A stretch of DNA of 64,000 nt, taken from contig NC_073693.1 of NCBI RefSeq assembly GCF_029784155.1, positions 158,477,519 through 158,541,518 on the forward strand. Direction: 5' to 3'. The position numbers were made by a program, and so were the translations under genes. Source of the stretch: Uranotaenia lowii (lineage: Eukaryota; Arthropoda; Insecta; Diptera; Culicidae). The notes under the pieces are model-generated. The model saw only the letters and a list, made by a program, of their open reading frames with translations. It did not search any database and was not told the origin of the DNA. This document shows, in pieces, positions 33,494 through 45,542 of this stretch (its first letter is position 1; every line of letters starts with the position of its first letter).

Positions 33494-36433
33494 TAACAGT
33501 ACAAAAAAAAGCTTTGGCGGTGTTTTGATTGCCATTAAACAATGCCATCCAAGCAGCTTTGTGACCACGGAATGTGGGATTGACCTGGAGCAAGTCTGTG
33601 TTGCTGCTACCATTAATGGAAAAAACATACTCTTCTGTGCTGTTTACGTGCCACCCGACAAAAGTAATTGTGTTCACATTATCGAGTCCCACGTGGCCAC
33701 TATACGTGAACTGTGTAACCGTGCTACTGCTGATGAGTCAGTTTTGATATGTGGCGATTATAACCAACCTCGTTTGATGTGGACTGAAAGCGAAACAGGT
33801 GCTAAACTAATAAATGTTGCCGCCTTAAGCTCCGCCGCCGCATCCTTGATCGATGGAACTGATTCGTTAAATCTGATCCAATTCAACTCTATCAGGAACC
33901 ATCTCGGACGGACACTTGATTTGTTTTTTGGCCTGAGTGACGAACAAATTGAAATAAGAAATGCCCCTGACATTCTGGTACCTGTAGATTTGCACCACCC
34001 GCCTGTCGCATTCGATTTATCAGCTGCTGTGTTGGTAAGTAACTCCTCGCCAAACACTTCGGATCGTAGGAGTAGACCGTTAAATTTTCGGAAGACGGAC
34101 TTTTCGCTGCTTTTACAGTACTTGAACAGCATTGACTGGGATGCAGTTTTCGGCAACGCATCAGTAGACGTTATGACTGAAAATTTCTGCAATTTGATTG
34201 GCACTTGGTTGAATTCGCATGTTCCCAGATTTAAACGTCCTGTTACACCTGCTTGGAGCACGCCCAGTTTGCGACAACTTCGACGCGAAAAAAATGCATG
34301 TTTACGAAGGCTTCGGAAAAATCGAACGGTTGACTCTCAACAACAGTTCAAAGCAGCAAGCACAGCCTACCGCAGACTCAATGCATTACTGTACAAACAC
34401 CACGTTCTGCGTGTACAATCTGGTTTACGTAAGAACCCTCGAAGTTTCTGGACTTTCGTAAATTCGAAACGAAAATCGAGCTCCCTACCTACATCAGTCT
34501 TTTACAACGATGCTGTTGCTGATTCTCCAGACACGTGTTGCAATTTATTTGCTGAGCATTTTCGGGCGGTCTTCCTGGACACTACCTCATCCGAAACTGA
34601 GTGCTCTGATGCCACGTATCACGTCCCGGCGGATTCTATAGATTTCAACACCTTCGAGATAGATCAAAGGCTCATCGAAAATGCCGCAAGGAAACTGAAA
34701 AGCTCTTTTGCTCCTGGACCTGATGGAATTCCGGCTGTTATTTACAGTCGATGCATCGAAGCTCTCTCGTTGCCGCTAGCCCAAATCTATAACCGATCAT
34801 TTCAACAACGTAAATTCCCGGACTATTGGAAAAATTCCTTCATGTTTCCTGTCTTCAAAAATGGCGAGCGATGTAATGTGAAGCAATATCGAGGCATTAC
34901 GAGTTTATCGGCAGGATCCAAGCTTTTCGAAATTGTTGTAAGTCAAGCCCTCTTACGCGCTTCCTCACATTATATTGCCGCTGAACAGCATGGGTTTATG
35001 CCTGGCAGATCGGTGAGTACCAATCTTTTAGAGTACACTTTAGAGTTCGTTTTGTCTGAACCAAATGGAAAGAAAAAAACAGGTCGGTGCTATATACACC
35101 GATATCAAAGCGGCATTCGATACGATTGATCACGGAATCTTACTCGCAAAGCTAGCTAAGCTCGTTATTCATGACAACATGATCTCTTGGTTGAAATCAT
35201 TCCTCACTGAGCGGTGTATTAGGATTAAATTTGGTGATAACATATCATTTCCATTTACTTACCGATCTGGCGTGCCGCAAGGGAGCAATTTGGGACCTTT
35301 ACTGTTTGTTCTGTTTTTCAACGACTTGATCCTTAGCTTGGAAATTGGAACCAAAATAGGATATGCTGATGATCTGAAACTATTCGTTCCAGTTGAAATC
35401 CACTGCACACCTTCAATCTTTACTAGATCACTTTGGTGAATGGTGTAGTCTTAATAAGCTATCAGTCAGCGTCTCCAAGTGCTCCGTTATAACATTCCAT
35501 AGAAAGAAAACGCCAATTTTATATGATTATAACATCGATAACCAGCGCCTTTACAGGGTATTTGAAGTTGACGACCTTGGAGTTATCTTCGATGCTCAGC
35601 TTACGTTCGATAGTCAACGAACTTCAGTTATAAGAAAGGCGAATCGCCAGCTTGGCTTCATCTCCAAAGTAGCACGAGAGTTCAGAGACCCATTGTGTTT
35701 GAAGTCACTCTACTGCGCACAGAAGTCCGGTCAGTTACAGAACATGCTGCAATTGTTTGGGCTCCCTATCAGTTATGTTGGATTTTGCGAATCGAGCGTG
35801 TACAAAAGCGTTTTGTTAGATTCGCTCTACGACATCTACCCTGGCGTAATCCTGAAACCCTTCCCGCATATTCCGACCGGTGCCAGCTTCTGGGATTAGA
35901 AACATTGGAACGCCGCCGAAAAACTCAACAGGCATCATTCATCGCAAAAATACTGAATGGAGAAATTCAGTCGCCAAACCTGCTAGGAATGATCAACTTC
36001 AATGCTCCTTCGAGAACTTTACGTCATCACTCTTTGCTATCGAATCGAACCCACCGAACATCTTACGGTCATAATGAACCAGTGAGTGCAATGATGCGTA
36101 CATTCCAGATTGCTGAGCATCTACATCAATTGGGGGAACCATCTAGCCGATTCATCAACCGAGTACGCCAGTCTTCATTGTTTCGTGTTATCTAATTGTT
36201 TTGTATAGATCTTTTGTATAGATAATTCATTAAAACAAAATGTTCGATGAATAAAACTTAATAACAATAATAATAATAATAATAAAATCGGCCGAAGGGG
36301 ACCAAAGTTATTCATGAAAAACTGGATTTTCATGTTCCTCCCGAACAAAATGTCTCAAAATCCCATACAAACTTTAGGCTCGTTGAGCGACCCCTTCCCG
36401 TTATCTGATCTGGCCCAAATTTATCATGAGACC

Positions 36434-36853
36434 TTGAAAGGCGGCCAAACGCCAGGAAGCCATTGTTGTGCGTTTTTTTGTGGTTGATCGTGGCAGAAAG
36501 CCTATGACAAATATCCCTCACCCTGCATGAAGCTTAAAAAGTACACTGGTTAAGAAGTCGGACTGGCAAGACGAAATAGTTGGTGATTTGAGTTCGACCC
36601 TCCCTACGGCGCTGTGGTTTTTTGTCTCGTTTCTGGGATGAATTATCCAATAGGAAAGAAATCCCATAAAATGTATTTCTTGTATCGCTTGAATGTAGTG
36701 CTCATACATCATTTTCGTTGGGAGCTCGAGTCCTTGTGCCAGTTGTGCTTTTTCAAAGATACCGTCTTCGGCACAGTGCACATTTCAACACATTATCGGC
36801 ACAGAGGTTTGCTGAATAGGCATTGGATGTTCCCAACCTCTTCTATGGGTGTA
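36434..36853 (+). repeat. Dispersed repeat with internal tRNA-like boxes, copy 1
   Basis: It matches 49463-49885 along its whole length with scattered differences. Inside, TACACTGGTTAAGAAGTCGG and GAGTTCGACCCTC (36590-36602) resemble an A box and a B box at tRNA spacing. The tRNA-like part lies about 100 bases in from the left end, which is unusual for a simple SINE. Homology may start left of 36434. Confidence 0.75.
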
Positions 36854-37499
36854 GTTCAGCAGGAGTCTCAGGGTCCTGAAGCTCCGGGAAGCTTAGGAGT
36901 TGCCTAACCAGCGAGCACCTTAGCCTGCCCCTGACGAACGGATTAGGACAGTCGTCCTTCTCCGCCTCAGTCGCTTCCATCCGCGCTTTATTTTTAGAAT
37001 TAGAGTTCATAGTTGATCTCACGAGTCGCGAGGTAAGTATACGGTCCACTGCGCCAGTGACTTAGCGCAGAAAGGAGTGGAATACTGTGGTGTGTTCAGT
37101 GCCCCACAAGCAACCGTTTGGGACTGGTGCTACTTAACAACCCGCCAGCCTTCCAGATAAATCGGCACGGTTTAGCATGACACCTTCACCAAATGGAGTC
37201 GGTTTCCAATACATAGATGTTCCATGTTCATAGTCCGAATTCTTTGCAAGGGTCTTCATGATGGAGGGGGGGGGGGGGGGGTGTAATTCTTTCGGCCGTT
37301 CATTTGCAGTAATGCAGACACGTTTCCACTCTGCACCACGGGGAGGTGGAACTACTTTGCAGAGCATCTTAAATTTGGACACACTGTATATTATACCTCC
37401 TAGTTGTCGGATCTGAAATGTTTTGCAGTACTTTGTTTTGGAATGTTTCCTCTATCAGTGCTGAAAATTTCATTACGATTCGTTTTGTTAAAAAAAAAA
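36854..37499. other. No gene seen; poly-G run
   Basis: GC-balanced sequence with no recognised gene. A run of 16 G lies at 37266-37281, able to form four-stranded structure. Confidence 0.5.
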
Positions 37500-37539
37500 G
37501 TTACACGTGATGGAAACCGCGTCAAAAGCCCGACATGGC

Positions 37540-38340
37540 CAGGTTAAATAATCGCGAAATCGTTGAAAATGGTCAAATCGACCATGCGCAGCGTTCTCAA
37601 ACGTTTTCGTGAGATGCATACTATCGATCGGTAGGTTCATCCCGAGCGTGAAGGTGTTGAGAACGATCCAGGCCTATGACATTGCCAAGAAATTCAATGC
37701 CGACCGGTGTATGCCAGTATGGAACCAAACTGGACATTGAAGCAGAATGTAATAGCCAAAGGACGTACAGGAAAGTTATACAACACGGTTCTAACGAAGC
37801 TCCCAAACCAACAATTTTATAAAGCTACAGGTCGGGGTGCTGTCCCCGGCAAGTTCAAATTAGTTTTTGACGATAATATTGCAAGAAAGTGTTTGATCTG
37901 GCAAGGTATTTGCAGCTGCGGACGAAAAACCCCGGTTTTTGTGAAAAACAAGTCCATGGACTCCAAAATGTACAAGGCGAAGTGCCTGAGAAAACGTTTT
38001 TTTCCGTACATTAGATCTTACAAAGGACCAGTAAAGTTTTGGCCAAATTTTCAGGCTGCCACTACAGCAAAGAGGTACTACAGTGGTATCCAGACAACAG
38101 GATGGATTTTGTCTAAAAGGACATCAACCCACCCAACTGCCCTCAATTCCGCCCTACTGGAAAATATTGGGAAATTGTCAAGCAAAAGATGAAGAAGAAT
38201 GGTAGGACGACTGGGGCGGGGTGCAACAGAGATGAAGAGATGGTGGAACAAAATGGCCGCTGAGGTCAGCAAACAGGGTGTCCAAACTATGATGAGTGGT
38301 ATTTGCCGAAAAGTTCGAGATGTCTTCAAAACTACATCAG
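37540..38340 (+). pseudogene. ITmD37E-like mariner transposase relic
   Basis: Translated pieces in several frames match the mosquito ITmD37E branch of Tc1/mariner as I remember it: SMEPNWTLKQNVIAKGRTGK, ARKCLIWQGICSCGRK, GPVKFWPNFQAATTAK, and further on ENIGKLSSKR-type sequence. The first catalytic DDETY region is deleted or scrambled. The second catalytic Asp position reads Asn (FWPN where FWPD is expected). Several frameshifts and stops are present. No inverted termini were recognised. Confidence 0.75.
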
Positions 38341-38399
38341 ATTTTTTTTGTTATTTTTCCTTCAAAGTGCAATAAATGACCTACACAGTGAGTACCTAC

Positions 38400-41017
38400 A
38401 TAACATTTTTATTTCGTTTACATAGGTCCGAGGTAGACTCTTTTAATGCGTCCAGATTTAAGATGAACTATGCTTTAGGTGGGCATCATCGAGCCTGAAA
38501 ACGGTCGACAAGAATGGGAATTTTCCCAAACAGTTTTTTCGTTTGTTTTGTGTTTCATCATGCTCTGAAAAGTTAAAAAGAAAATTTGGATGGTTTACTA
38601 TAATTGATTAGAAAATAATAAACTTGTGGAAAAAGGTTATCTGACAAAGCTCACACCAAGTTACCCCTCATAAAACTTGAGGCCTGTCTGCAATGTGCTG
38701 CACTTCAATATTTGCTAATAGCCCTGCAGTTTTCGACAAAAGTTGTCTCTACTCCTCTTCCGTAAGCTGAGCATAGCATAAATCGTTTTATTCGCGAGAT
38801 CCCGCGATGACGGCGACGTTTGGTGAGGAATCTCTGGCCGGAACGACCGATTTCCACAGGCTAACTGATAAAGAGCAGGACCGAATTGGAATCTGTGTCA
38901 TCAATTCTCATCACCGAAGTCAGCGCTCAATCGGGTCATGAATAACGGTTTCGATCATCTAGCCGGGCGCGTTCAGATGAAGCGTACCCATTTATCACTT
39001 TAGCAGCAGCGCAAATTCCAGCGAAAGGGTGAAGTTTGCTCCTTGGAAGTGTGTTAGGAACTGAAAAGCTGTTCACAATTTGTGAAACTCGGGATTGTCG
39101 GGTGTGGGTCACGACGAGAAAATATTTCTCAAACGGTAGCAGTGGGTATTCGAAAAACAATAAATGACATTTTTGTTTTTATGTATTCGTGAAGTTAATC
39201 TTCGTGAGACTTGGAGTGTTTCAGCCCAGGGTATCTGTTTTAATTTTTTTTTATTTGTGTACATGGTTTTAACAACTGTAACTTCATATGAGCTTCCGAT
39301 TACTTTTAATTTTTCAACAGTTTATTGTCATTGCTAGAAATGGTCTTCAATTGTTCGCTCAAAATACGTTAGTTTTTCCTGAAACCGTCAGAGAGTAGAT
39401 AATGAATCAAGGAATCAGATCATTAATTTTTGTGATGTATACGTAGATATACTATACGAAGTCAACAAATAAAAATACACGTGACCCATTAACCCTGTCG
39501 TGAATTCATCAACAATTCAGCACGGTTTTGCGAACAGGATATATCAAGCAATAAAATGTAGGGAATACTGCGTGTTCCTATCTCATGGAAACAGTCACAG
39601 AGTAATTTACACATATTCCGCAGTAAAGGTGTGTTCATAAATGGTGCTCTGCTTTGTTGAACTGTTGCTTTTTAAAGCTTAGAGGGGGCAGGTTTGGTGA
39701 GAAAAAGTTTTATGGAGCCTCAAACGACCCAAATCCAGGTTGTCAATCGAGGAACGATGTATTCGCCATTTACTATCGCACCTTTAACCTCAATCTGTAC
39801 AACTGGCAGTGTTCCGGTTAGCTTTCAGTATTGGTAGTGGGGTGAAATGCCACTGACACCCTGCCGAGGTTATGTTTCACAAAATTTAACGCCCCATTAA
39901 ACGTGGATACAAAGGGTGAGAGCATGGTGATCCGTTCCAATTTCGAAAACGCATCATCGACAGCCAGGTGAGGCCAGGAGTCAAGCCTCAGAGTCACACT
40001 TCCGGATTGGCTTTTTCCAGTGACCAGCCAGCGACCGGCAATGGCACTGTGTGGTCGGGTTTGCTTTTTGGTCACTGATCTGCGCACACAATCGGATGAA
40101 TTTTTATTGCTGGCAATATTTTTGATTAATTATACAGTGCATTTTCATTTTGTTTTTTTTTTCTCTTTCTCTTGCATTTTTATAATTTTCGAAAAAAGCT
40201 GCTGGTCACGCAAAGTAGAGGTTTAAGATGTAGTTTTGATTGTTTCGCTTGAAAATGCACTTTGATGCACTATGATTAATTTTATTTCCCTAATGTGTTT
40301 TTCACAATGGTTCAGGTATCAGGCGCGGTGAAAGGCCTAGTGGATTGCATGACAGTTATGTATTTTAAATGTAATTACAAATGCACCAGGTCTGCATACC
40401 AATCGCGGCACCAATTTCAGAATTGAGTTCAGTATTCGGCAGGCTATTCAGGAAGTTGGGCAACAGTAGAATGGGAAGCACAATTACGAAAGCCAATGTT
40501 TATCGGCATTTAGTTTCTGACATGTTTTTAAACGCTTAGTTATGGACAAATTGTTTGTTGGCTTGTTAGTTTTCCTTACCATGGTGCTTCAACAGAATTC
40601 CTAGAACTTTGCACTTCTGCCAATTCAATCAGCAACTATTTATTTTTGAAATAAATTTTAAATAAACGTTTGGATTCCGGACTATTCAACCGTATTTATT
40701 ACAAGACTATTCAAGCAACTTCTGAAACGCCTAAAGGTTTAAACATTTTTTTTAGTGTAACTTTAATAAAAACTTTGTTGTTATATAGCGTATATAACAC
40801 TTACAGCGTTTTCGTTTTCTCTACTGGTATAGGGGTAAACTTTTTTTAATACACAAATGAAATTGTCACTCGGGACGCAGCACATATATGGTTGCTACAC
40901 TCACCCTTATGCTCACCCCCAACACTGATAACTTCTAGGGGTTGCAACCGCTTGCTTGAGGTTCAAACCTCGGGCAAACCTGGTGGACTTCTGAATTAAT
41001 AAACGAACTCAATCCGA
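38400..41017. other. Intergenic, no gene supported
   Basis: No repeat structure or splice-supported exon was found. A minus-strand open frame of 89 codons (39818-40087) has protein-like composition but no recognisable motif or start context, so I leave it uncalled. Confidence 0.45.
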
Positions 41018-41160
41018 GTGCTGCCCTTCTCAGGGGGTTTGTACTTCCCTTCAGCACTGCCCCTCTCAGGGGGTTTGTACTTTCATTCAAGCACTGCCCC
41101 TCTCAGGGGGTTTGTGCTTTCATCTAAGTACTGCCCTTGTCGGGGGTTTGTACTTCCAAA
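41018..41160. repeat. Four ~36-bp tandem repeats with internal hairpin
   Basis: Units start near 41018, 41052, 41088 and 41123. Each contains GCACTGCCCCTCTCAGGGGG followed by TTTGTACTT. CCCCTCTCAGGGG can fold on itself. The array ends about 50 bp from the target duplication of the Juan-like element. Confidence 0.85.
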
Positions 41161-41467
41161 TTGAGCATACTTCTGTTCATTTCACAGGGGCTGTTAGAAC
41201 TCTTTGTGTTTTCAACCTGTTGTTTTTTTTTTTTTTTTTTAATATGTCTTCATTAGTCTTTTGATCATTACATTTAAGTTACATTATTAAAGTTAAATTA
41301 AAGTGTTCAGATCAATTATGATCAGTTCAACTCTTTGATACAGTTAATTTTAAACATTGTTTATTTGATTTAAATTTGCTTAAGCAATAAATAATTTGAT
41401 TTATAGGAGAATATCCTGTTGAGCAAAAAAAAATGTATAAACTTAATCCTAAATCCTAAAAACTAAC

Positions 41468-44125
41468 TTAATTGTAAAGAGAACGAATCTCTGCGATGGA
41501 AGACTGCATCGATTTGCCTCTGAAGTTGGAGATGATGTTGTTGGCCATCTCTCCGATCGATTCTATGCTTGCAATCCGATGAAGATCTTCGGTGCTGTGC
41601 CAAGGTGGAAGCCGCAAAATCATTTTCAGAACCTTGTTCTGAATCCTCTGGATGGCTTTCTTCCTCGTCGCGCAGCAGCTAGACCAAATCGGAACTGCAT
41701 ACATTATCGCTGGTCGAAACACCTGTTTGTAGATTAACATCTTATTTCGCAGACACAACCTGGATTTCCTGTTGATGAGAGAATAAAGAGACTTAGTGTA
41801 TTTATTACATTTAGATTGAATATCTTCAATGTGATTTTTAAAAGTAAGATTCCGATCAAGTGTAAGTCCCAAGTACTTCACGTGATCAGACCATTCTAAT
41901 GAAACCCCATTAAAAGTTATGGAATGATTTTCATTAGGTTTTAAAAAATTTGCTCTTGGCTTATGGGGAAATAAAATAAGTTGAGTTTTGGAAGCGTTAG
42001 GAGAAATTTTCCACATTTTCAAGTAATTCAAAAAGGAATTTAAATTTTGTTGCAATCTACTGCGTACCACCCGTAAATTTCGACCTTTGGCTGAAAGCAA
42101 AGTATCATCAGCAAATAATCTTCTACCTTTTCCTTCTGGTACATCAGGAAGATCAGAAGTAAAAATATTGTATAAGATTGGCCCAAGTATACTACCCTGA
42201 GGGACCCCAGCTCTAATGGGTGTCCTTTCAGAGCATGAATTTTGATAGCTTACTTGTAAGGTTCGGCTAGTCAAATAATTTTGTATAATTTTGGTGAGAT
42301 ATACAGGAAAATCAAATCGAGCTAATTTAGCTACTAAACCTTTGTGCCAAACACTGTCAAAAGCTTTTTCAATATCAAGAAGAGCAACACCAGTTGAATA
42401 ACCCTCAGATTTGCTAGCGTTAATCATATTAGTTACACTCAAAAGTTGATGTGTAGTAGAATGTCCATGACGAAAACCAAATTGTTCATCAGGGAAAATA
42501 GAATTCTGATTAATGTGAATCATCATTCTATTCAAAATAACTCTCTCAAATAGTTTACTTAAAGAAGGAAGCAAACTAATTGGTCGATAACTTGAAGGCT
42601 CTGAAGCACTTTTTCCAGGTTTCAAAATTGGAGTTACTTTGGCATTTTTCCATTTATTGGGAAAATAAGCCAAGTGAAAACATTTGTTGAAGATTTTAAC
42701 TAAAAAATTTAAAGTGCTTTCAGGCAACTTTTTAATAAGAATATAAAAAATCCCATCTTCCCCCGGAGCTTTCATATTTTTAAATTTTTTGAAAATCAAT
42801 TTAAGTTCATCAATATTTGTCTCACAAGAACTTTCAAACACATTTTGCTTTGAAAGAATATCATCAAATTCTAGGGAAATTTGAGCGTCAATAGGACTAA
42901 CAACGTTTAAATTAAAATCATGAGCAGACTCAAATTGTTGGGCTAATTTTTGAGCTTTTTCTGAATTAGTTAAAAGGAGTTTATCCCCATCTTTCAAAGT
43001 AGGAATTGGCTTCTGGGGCTTTTTCAGAATTTTTGTTAATTTCCAAAATGGCTTTGAGTAGGGTTTTATGTCCTCTACTGCTTTAGCAAAATTTTCATTA
43101 CGAATGAAATTTAAACGACGTTTGATCTCTTTTTGAAGGTCGCAATAAATAAATTTTAAATAAGGATCCCTAGTACGTTGATATTGGCGTCGACGAATGT
43201 TTTTCAGTCGTATCAAAAACTGAAGATCATCATCAATTAAAGGTTGATTAAATTTATGTTTAACTTTAGGTATTGAAGCGGCTTTAGCATTGACTATTGA
43301 AGTTGTCAAATTTTCTACAGCCAAATCAATATCTTCTATTGAATTCAGTGGAACGTTTTCATCTAAATTACGTTCAATAAAATTCATATATCGCTCCCAG
43401 TTAGCCTTTTGAAAGTTAAAAGTTGATTTTAAAGGGTTTTCAATAGCACTTTGGGATAAAGAAAATGTTACTGGAAGGTGGTCTGAATCGAGGTCCGCAT
43501 GAGTAACTAATTGACTACAATGCTCGCTCAAATCCGTTAGAACCAAATCAATTGTGGAAGGATTTCTAATTGAAGAAAAACAAGTATGCCCATTAGGATA
43601 TTCAACAGTATAATAACCTGCAGAGCAAACATTAAACAAAATATTCCCATTAGAATTTGATGAAATATTATTCCAAGATCGGTGTTTTGCATTAAAGTCA
43701 CCAATAATAAAAAATTTAGATTTATTTCTGGTGAGTTTTTGTAAATCTCCCTTCAAAAAATTTTTCTGTTCACCGCTGCATTGAAAAGGCAAGTATGCGG
43801 CAACAATTATAATTTTCCCCATAGAAGTTTCTAATTCAATTCCAATTGTTTCTAAGACTTTTGTATTGAAAGAAGGAAGAAGTCTAAATTTGAGACGACT
43901 ATTGATGACAATAGCTACACCCCCACCTTGTCGATCAAGTCGATCATTTCGTAAAATTTTAAAGAAGGCATTGCTTTTCAAGTTATTGTCTGGCTTTAAA
44001 AAAGTTTCAGTGATGGCAGCAATATGTATGTTTTGAGTTTTCAAAAATAAAAAGAATTCATCTTGGTTAGCCAGCAAAGATCTAGCGTTCCAATTCATAA
44101 TATTTAAACATCTATTTGGATCCAT
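41468..44125 (-). CDS. Juan-like ORF2: endonuclease and reverse transcriptase
   Basis: An 885-residue protein that nicks target DNA and copies the element RNA into it. Endonuclease domain (about 1-230): NWNARSL, AAITETFL, IIGDFNAKHRSW and DSDHLPV hold the catalytic Asn, Glu, Asp and His. Reverse transcriptase (about 450-720): PGEDGI, YRPISLLPSLSKLFE, GFRHGHSTTHQL, VALLDIEKAFDSVWH, AGVPQGSILGPILYN and catalytic FADD (near 671). The C-terminus has thumb-like sequence to SLYN. All motifs are intact with no stop or frameshift. The start ATG overlaps the end of ORF1 by 14 bases, suggesting coupled or reinitiating translation. This copy could be active. Confidence 0.95.
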   Translation of the reverse strand: MDPNRCLNIMNWNARSLLANQDEFFLFLKTQNIHIAAITETFLKPDNNLKSNAFFKILRNDRLDRQGGGVAIVINSRLKFRLLPSFNTKVLETIGIELETSMGKIIIVAAYLPFQCSGEQKNFLKGDLQKLTRNKSKFFIIGDFNAKHRSWNNISSNSNGNILFNVCSAGYYTVEYPNGHTCFSSIRNPSTIDLVLTDLSEHCSQLVTHADLDSDHLPVTFSLSQSAIENPLKSTFNFQKANWERYMNFIERNLDENVPLNSIEDIDLAVENLTTSIVNAKAASIPKVKHKFNQPLIDDDLQFLIRLKNIRRRQYQRTRDPYLKFIYCDLQKEIKRRLNFIRNENFAKAVEDIKPYSKPFWKLTKILKKPQKPIPTLKDGDKLLLTNSEKAQKLAQQFESAHDFNLNVVSPIDAQISLEFDDILSKQNVFESSCETNIDELKLIFKKFKNMKAPGEDGIFYILIKKLPESTLNFLVKIFNKCFHLAYFPNKWKNAKVTPILKPGKSASEPSSYRPISLLPSLSKLFERVILNRMMIHINQNSIFPDEQFGFRHGHSTTHQLLSVTNMINASKSEGYSTGVALLDIEKAFDSVWHKGLVAKLARFDFPVYLTKIIQNYLTSRTLQVSYQNSCSERTPIRAGVPQGSILGPILYNIFTSDLPDVPEGKGRRLFADDTLLSAKGRNLRVVRSRLQQNLNSFLNYLKMWKISPNASKTQLILFPHKPRANFLKPNENHSITFNGVSLEWSDHVKYLGLTLDRNLTFKNHIEDIQSKCNKYTKSLYSLINRKSRLCLRNKMLIYKQVFRPAIMYAVPIWSSCCATRKKAIQRIQNKVLKMILRLPPWHSTEDLHRIASIESIGEMANNIISNFRGKSMQSSIAEIRSLYN

Positions 44126-45542
44126 GAGGGAATCGTAAAGTCATAATAGTTTTGTTAGCATAATTAAAAGAAGTTTGGAAAGCTTCAAACATTGAATTTG
44201 CTTTCAACATAAGTTGCATCATTTCCATTAAATTTTGATGCAAAAATTTTAATTTTTCCTCAGTAATCTCACCCAAATCAACAAAATTGTTAGGATCAGA
44301 AAATGAAGGAGAAGAACAAGTATTTGAATTTCGGGGATTTTCCCAAGCCTTCGCATGAACGTTGAGACTTGGTTTTTTCCCATTTTTATTAGTTAAACCT
44401 GAAGAGGGAAACCCATTTTCAACCACCTCTGAGAACGATAAACAACGAGTCTGTGGCGCAGAATCAGCCCAGGTAACATTAAAATCACTTCGGGTATTAC
44501 CCAGCCGTGATTCCAATGTAGGCCGAGGCTGACTGCGAACAGGCAGGTTGTTTGCCGGTCTGACGTGTGAAGACGAAAAAGAGGAAGGAGGAGAAGAAAC
44601 TTTTCTGGAAACTTTGGGATTTTTCCTAGAAGCAACAATTTTTGCCCTAACGGGACAGTCTAGAGAATTCGAGGAATGATTACCTGCGCAATTCGCACAC
44701 TTAAAAAATTCTGTTTTAGGCTTATCACCACCAAAAAGGCATTTAGATTTTTCATGATCGAATGAGCCGCAAAACATGCATCTGGCATTCATTCTACAAT
44801 TTTTAGTGCCATGACAAAAAGCTTGACAACGACGACATTGCGTAATGTTTTGTAAAAAATTGGTAGAAGATTTACGAAAAGGTTCGAATTTGACTCGACA
44901 ATGAAACATAAGACGAGCCTTTTCAAGAATTTGCAAATTATTAACCTGATCCTTTTTAAAATGGATCAAATAAAGTTCAGGAGCAAAACCAACACTACTG
45001 GTATTATTCGTGTTGGTTCTTTTCCTCATTTGAATTACTTGAATTGGAGAAAAACCTAACAAAGAATTTAATTCAGCTGTGATCTCATCCGCTGTCTGAT
45101 CGCCGGTGAGACCACGAAGTACAACTTTAAATGGACGATCACTTCTAGTGTCGTACGTAAAAAATTGGTGTTTTTTATTATTCAAATAATTTAAAACCTT
45201 TTGAAAATCATTAAAAGATTCCGCCAATATACGAGCAGTTCCCCTTCGACCGATCTGAAAAGAAATCTTCACATCCTTGACGGAAGTGACGATTTCTTTT
45301 CGAAAGGCATTGAAGTCAGGAATCGTGACCGTTATTGGTGGAATCTTTTCGTTTTTAAGAGTATAAGAAGAAGAAGGTTTCTTAGTACTCTTATCAGAGT
45401 TAAATATGAATATTTCCTCATCACCGATGTTATGAAGGACATCGAATGAGTTGGAAATTTCAACTTTTTTGGGCGATGGACCTGAATTAGGCTCAGCAAT
45501 TCGTTTCCTACCGGCTCTTGAGCCAGCCGATGACTTCCCCAT
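44112..45542 (-). CDS. Juan-like ORF1: Gag-like RNA-binding protein
   Basis: The ATG at 45542 gives 476 codons. The frame is open further upstream but only with non-ATG starts. The product should bind element RNA and form ribonucleoprotein particles. The N-terminus is Lys/Arg-rich (MGKSSAGSRAGRKRIAEPNS). The middle contains a Gag-like domain (ITVTIPDFNAFRKEI to KVVLRGLTGDQTADEIT). Three zinc knuckles follow (CRRCQAFCHGTKNC, CMFCGSFDHEKSKC, CANCAGNHSSNSLDC; about 44650-44840), then a Ser-rich linker. No defects seen. Confidence 0.93.
   Translation of the reverse strand: MGKSSAGSRAGRKRIAEPNSGPSPKKVEISNSFDVLHNIGDEEIFIFNSDKSTKKPSSSYTLKNEKIPPITVTIPDFNAFRKEIVTSVKDVKISFQIGRRGTARILAESFNDFQKVLNYLNNKKHQFFTYDTRSDRPFKVVLRGLTGDQTADEITAELNSLLGFSPIQVIQMRKRTNTNNTSSVGFAPELYLIHFKKDQVNNLQILEKARLMFHCRVKFEPFRKSSTNFLQNITQCRRCQAFCHGTKNCRMNARCMFCGSFDHEKSKCLFGGDKPKTEFFKCANCAGNHSSNSLDCPVRAKIVASRKNPKVSRKVSSPPSSFSSSHVRPANNLPVRSQPRPTLESRLGNTRSDFNVTWADSAPQTRCLSFSEVVENGFPSSGLTNKNGKKPSLNVHAKAWENPRNSNTCSSPSFSDPNNFVDLGEITEEKLKFLHQNLMEMMQLMLKANSMFEAFQTSFNYANKTIMTLRFPHGSK

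Larger units (their letters stand above)
32434..36195 (+). pseudogene. ORF2 endonuclease-reverse transcriptase, broken
   Basis: Recognisable parts in order: N-terminal peptide repeats; endonuclease with IILTETGLTD, YVPPDKSN and VLICGDYNQPRLMW; reverse transcriptase with FAPGPDGIPAVI, YRGITSLSAGSKLFE, EQHGFMPGRSVSTN, DIKAAFDTIDH, SGVPQGSNLGPLLF and catalytic YADD (near 35363); and a C-terminal region ending FRVI before TAA at 36195. The frame is broken by the MITE at 33359-33493 and by frameshifts near 35090, 35410 and 35720. The catalytic residues themselves are still present, so decay has been recent or patchy. Confidence 0.88.
31683..36286 (+). mobile_element. CR1-group non-LTR retrotransposon, near full length
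   Basis: Order: PHD-finger ORF1 (31683-32433), tandem peptide repeats (32450-33120), endonuclease (33160-34020), reverse transcriptase (34700-35800), C-terminal region to 36195, then a short 3' end finishing in (TAA)n at about 36259-36286. PHD-bearing ORF1 is a known trait of the CR1 group. A TAA-repeat tail is also seen in I-type elements, so clade assignment is tentative. Several frameshifts and an inserted MITE make it inactive. Confidence 0.85.

Noticed and set aside
39818..40087. 89-codon minus-strand frame with protein-like composition
   Set aside because: No recognisable motif, no start or splice context, and no neighbouring coding exons.
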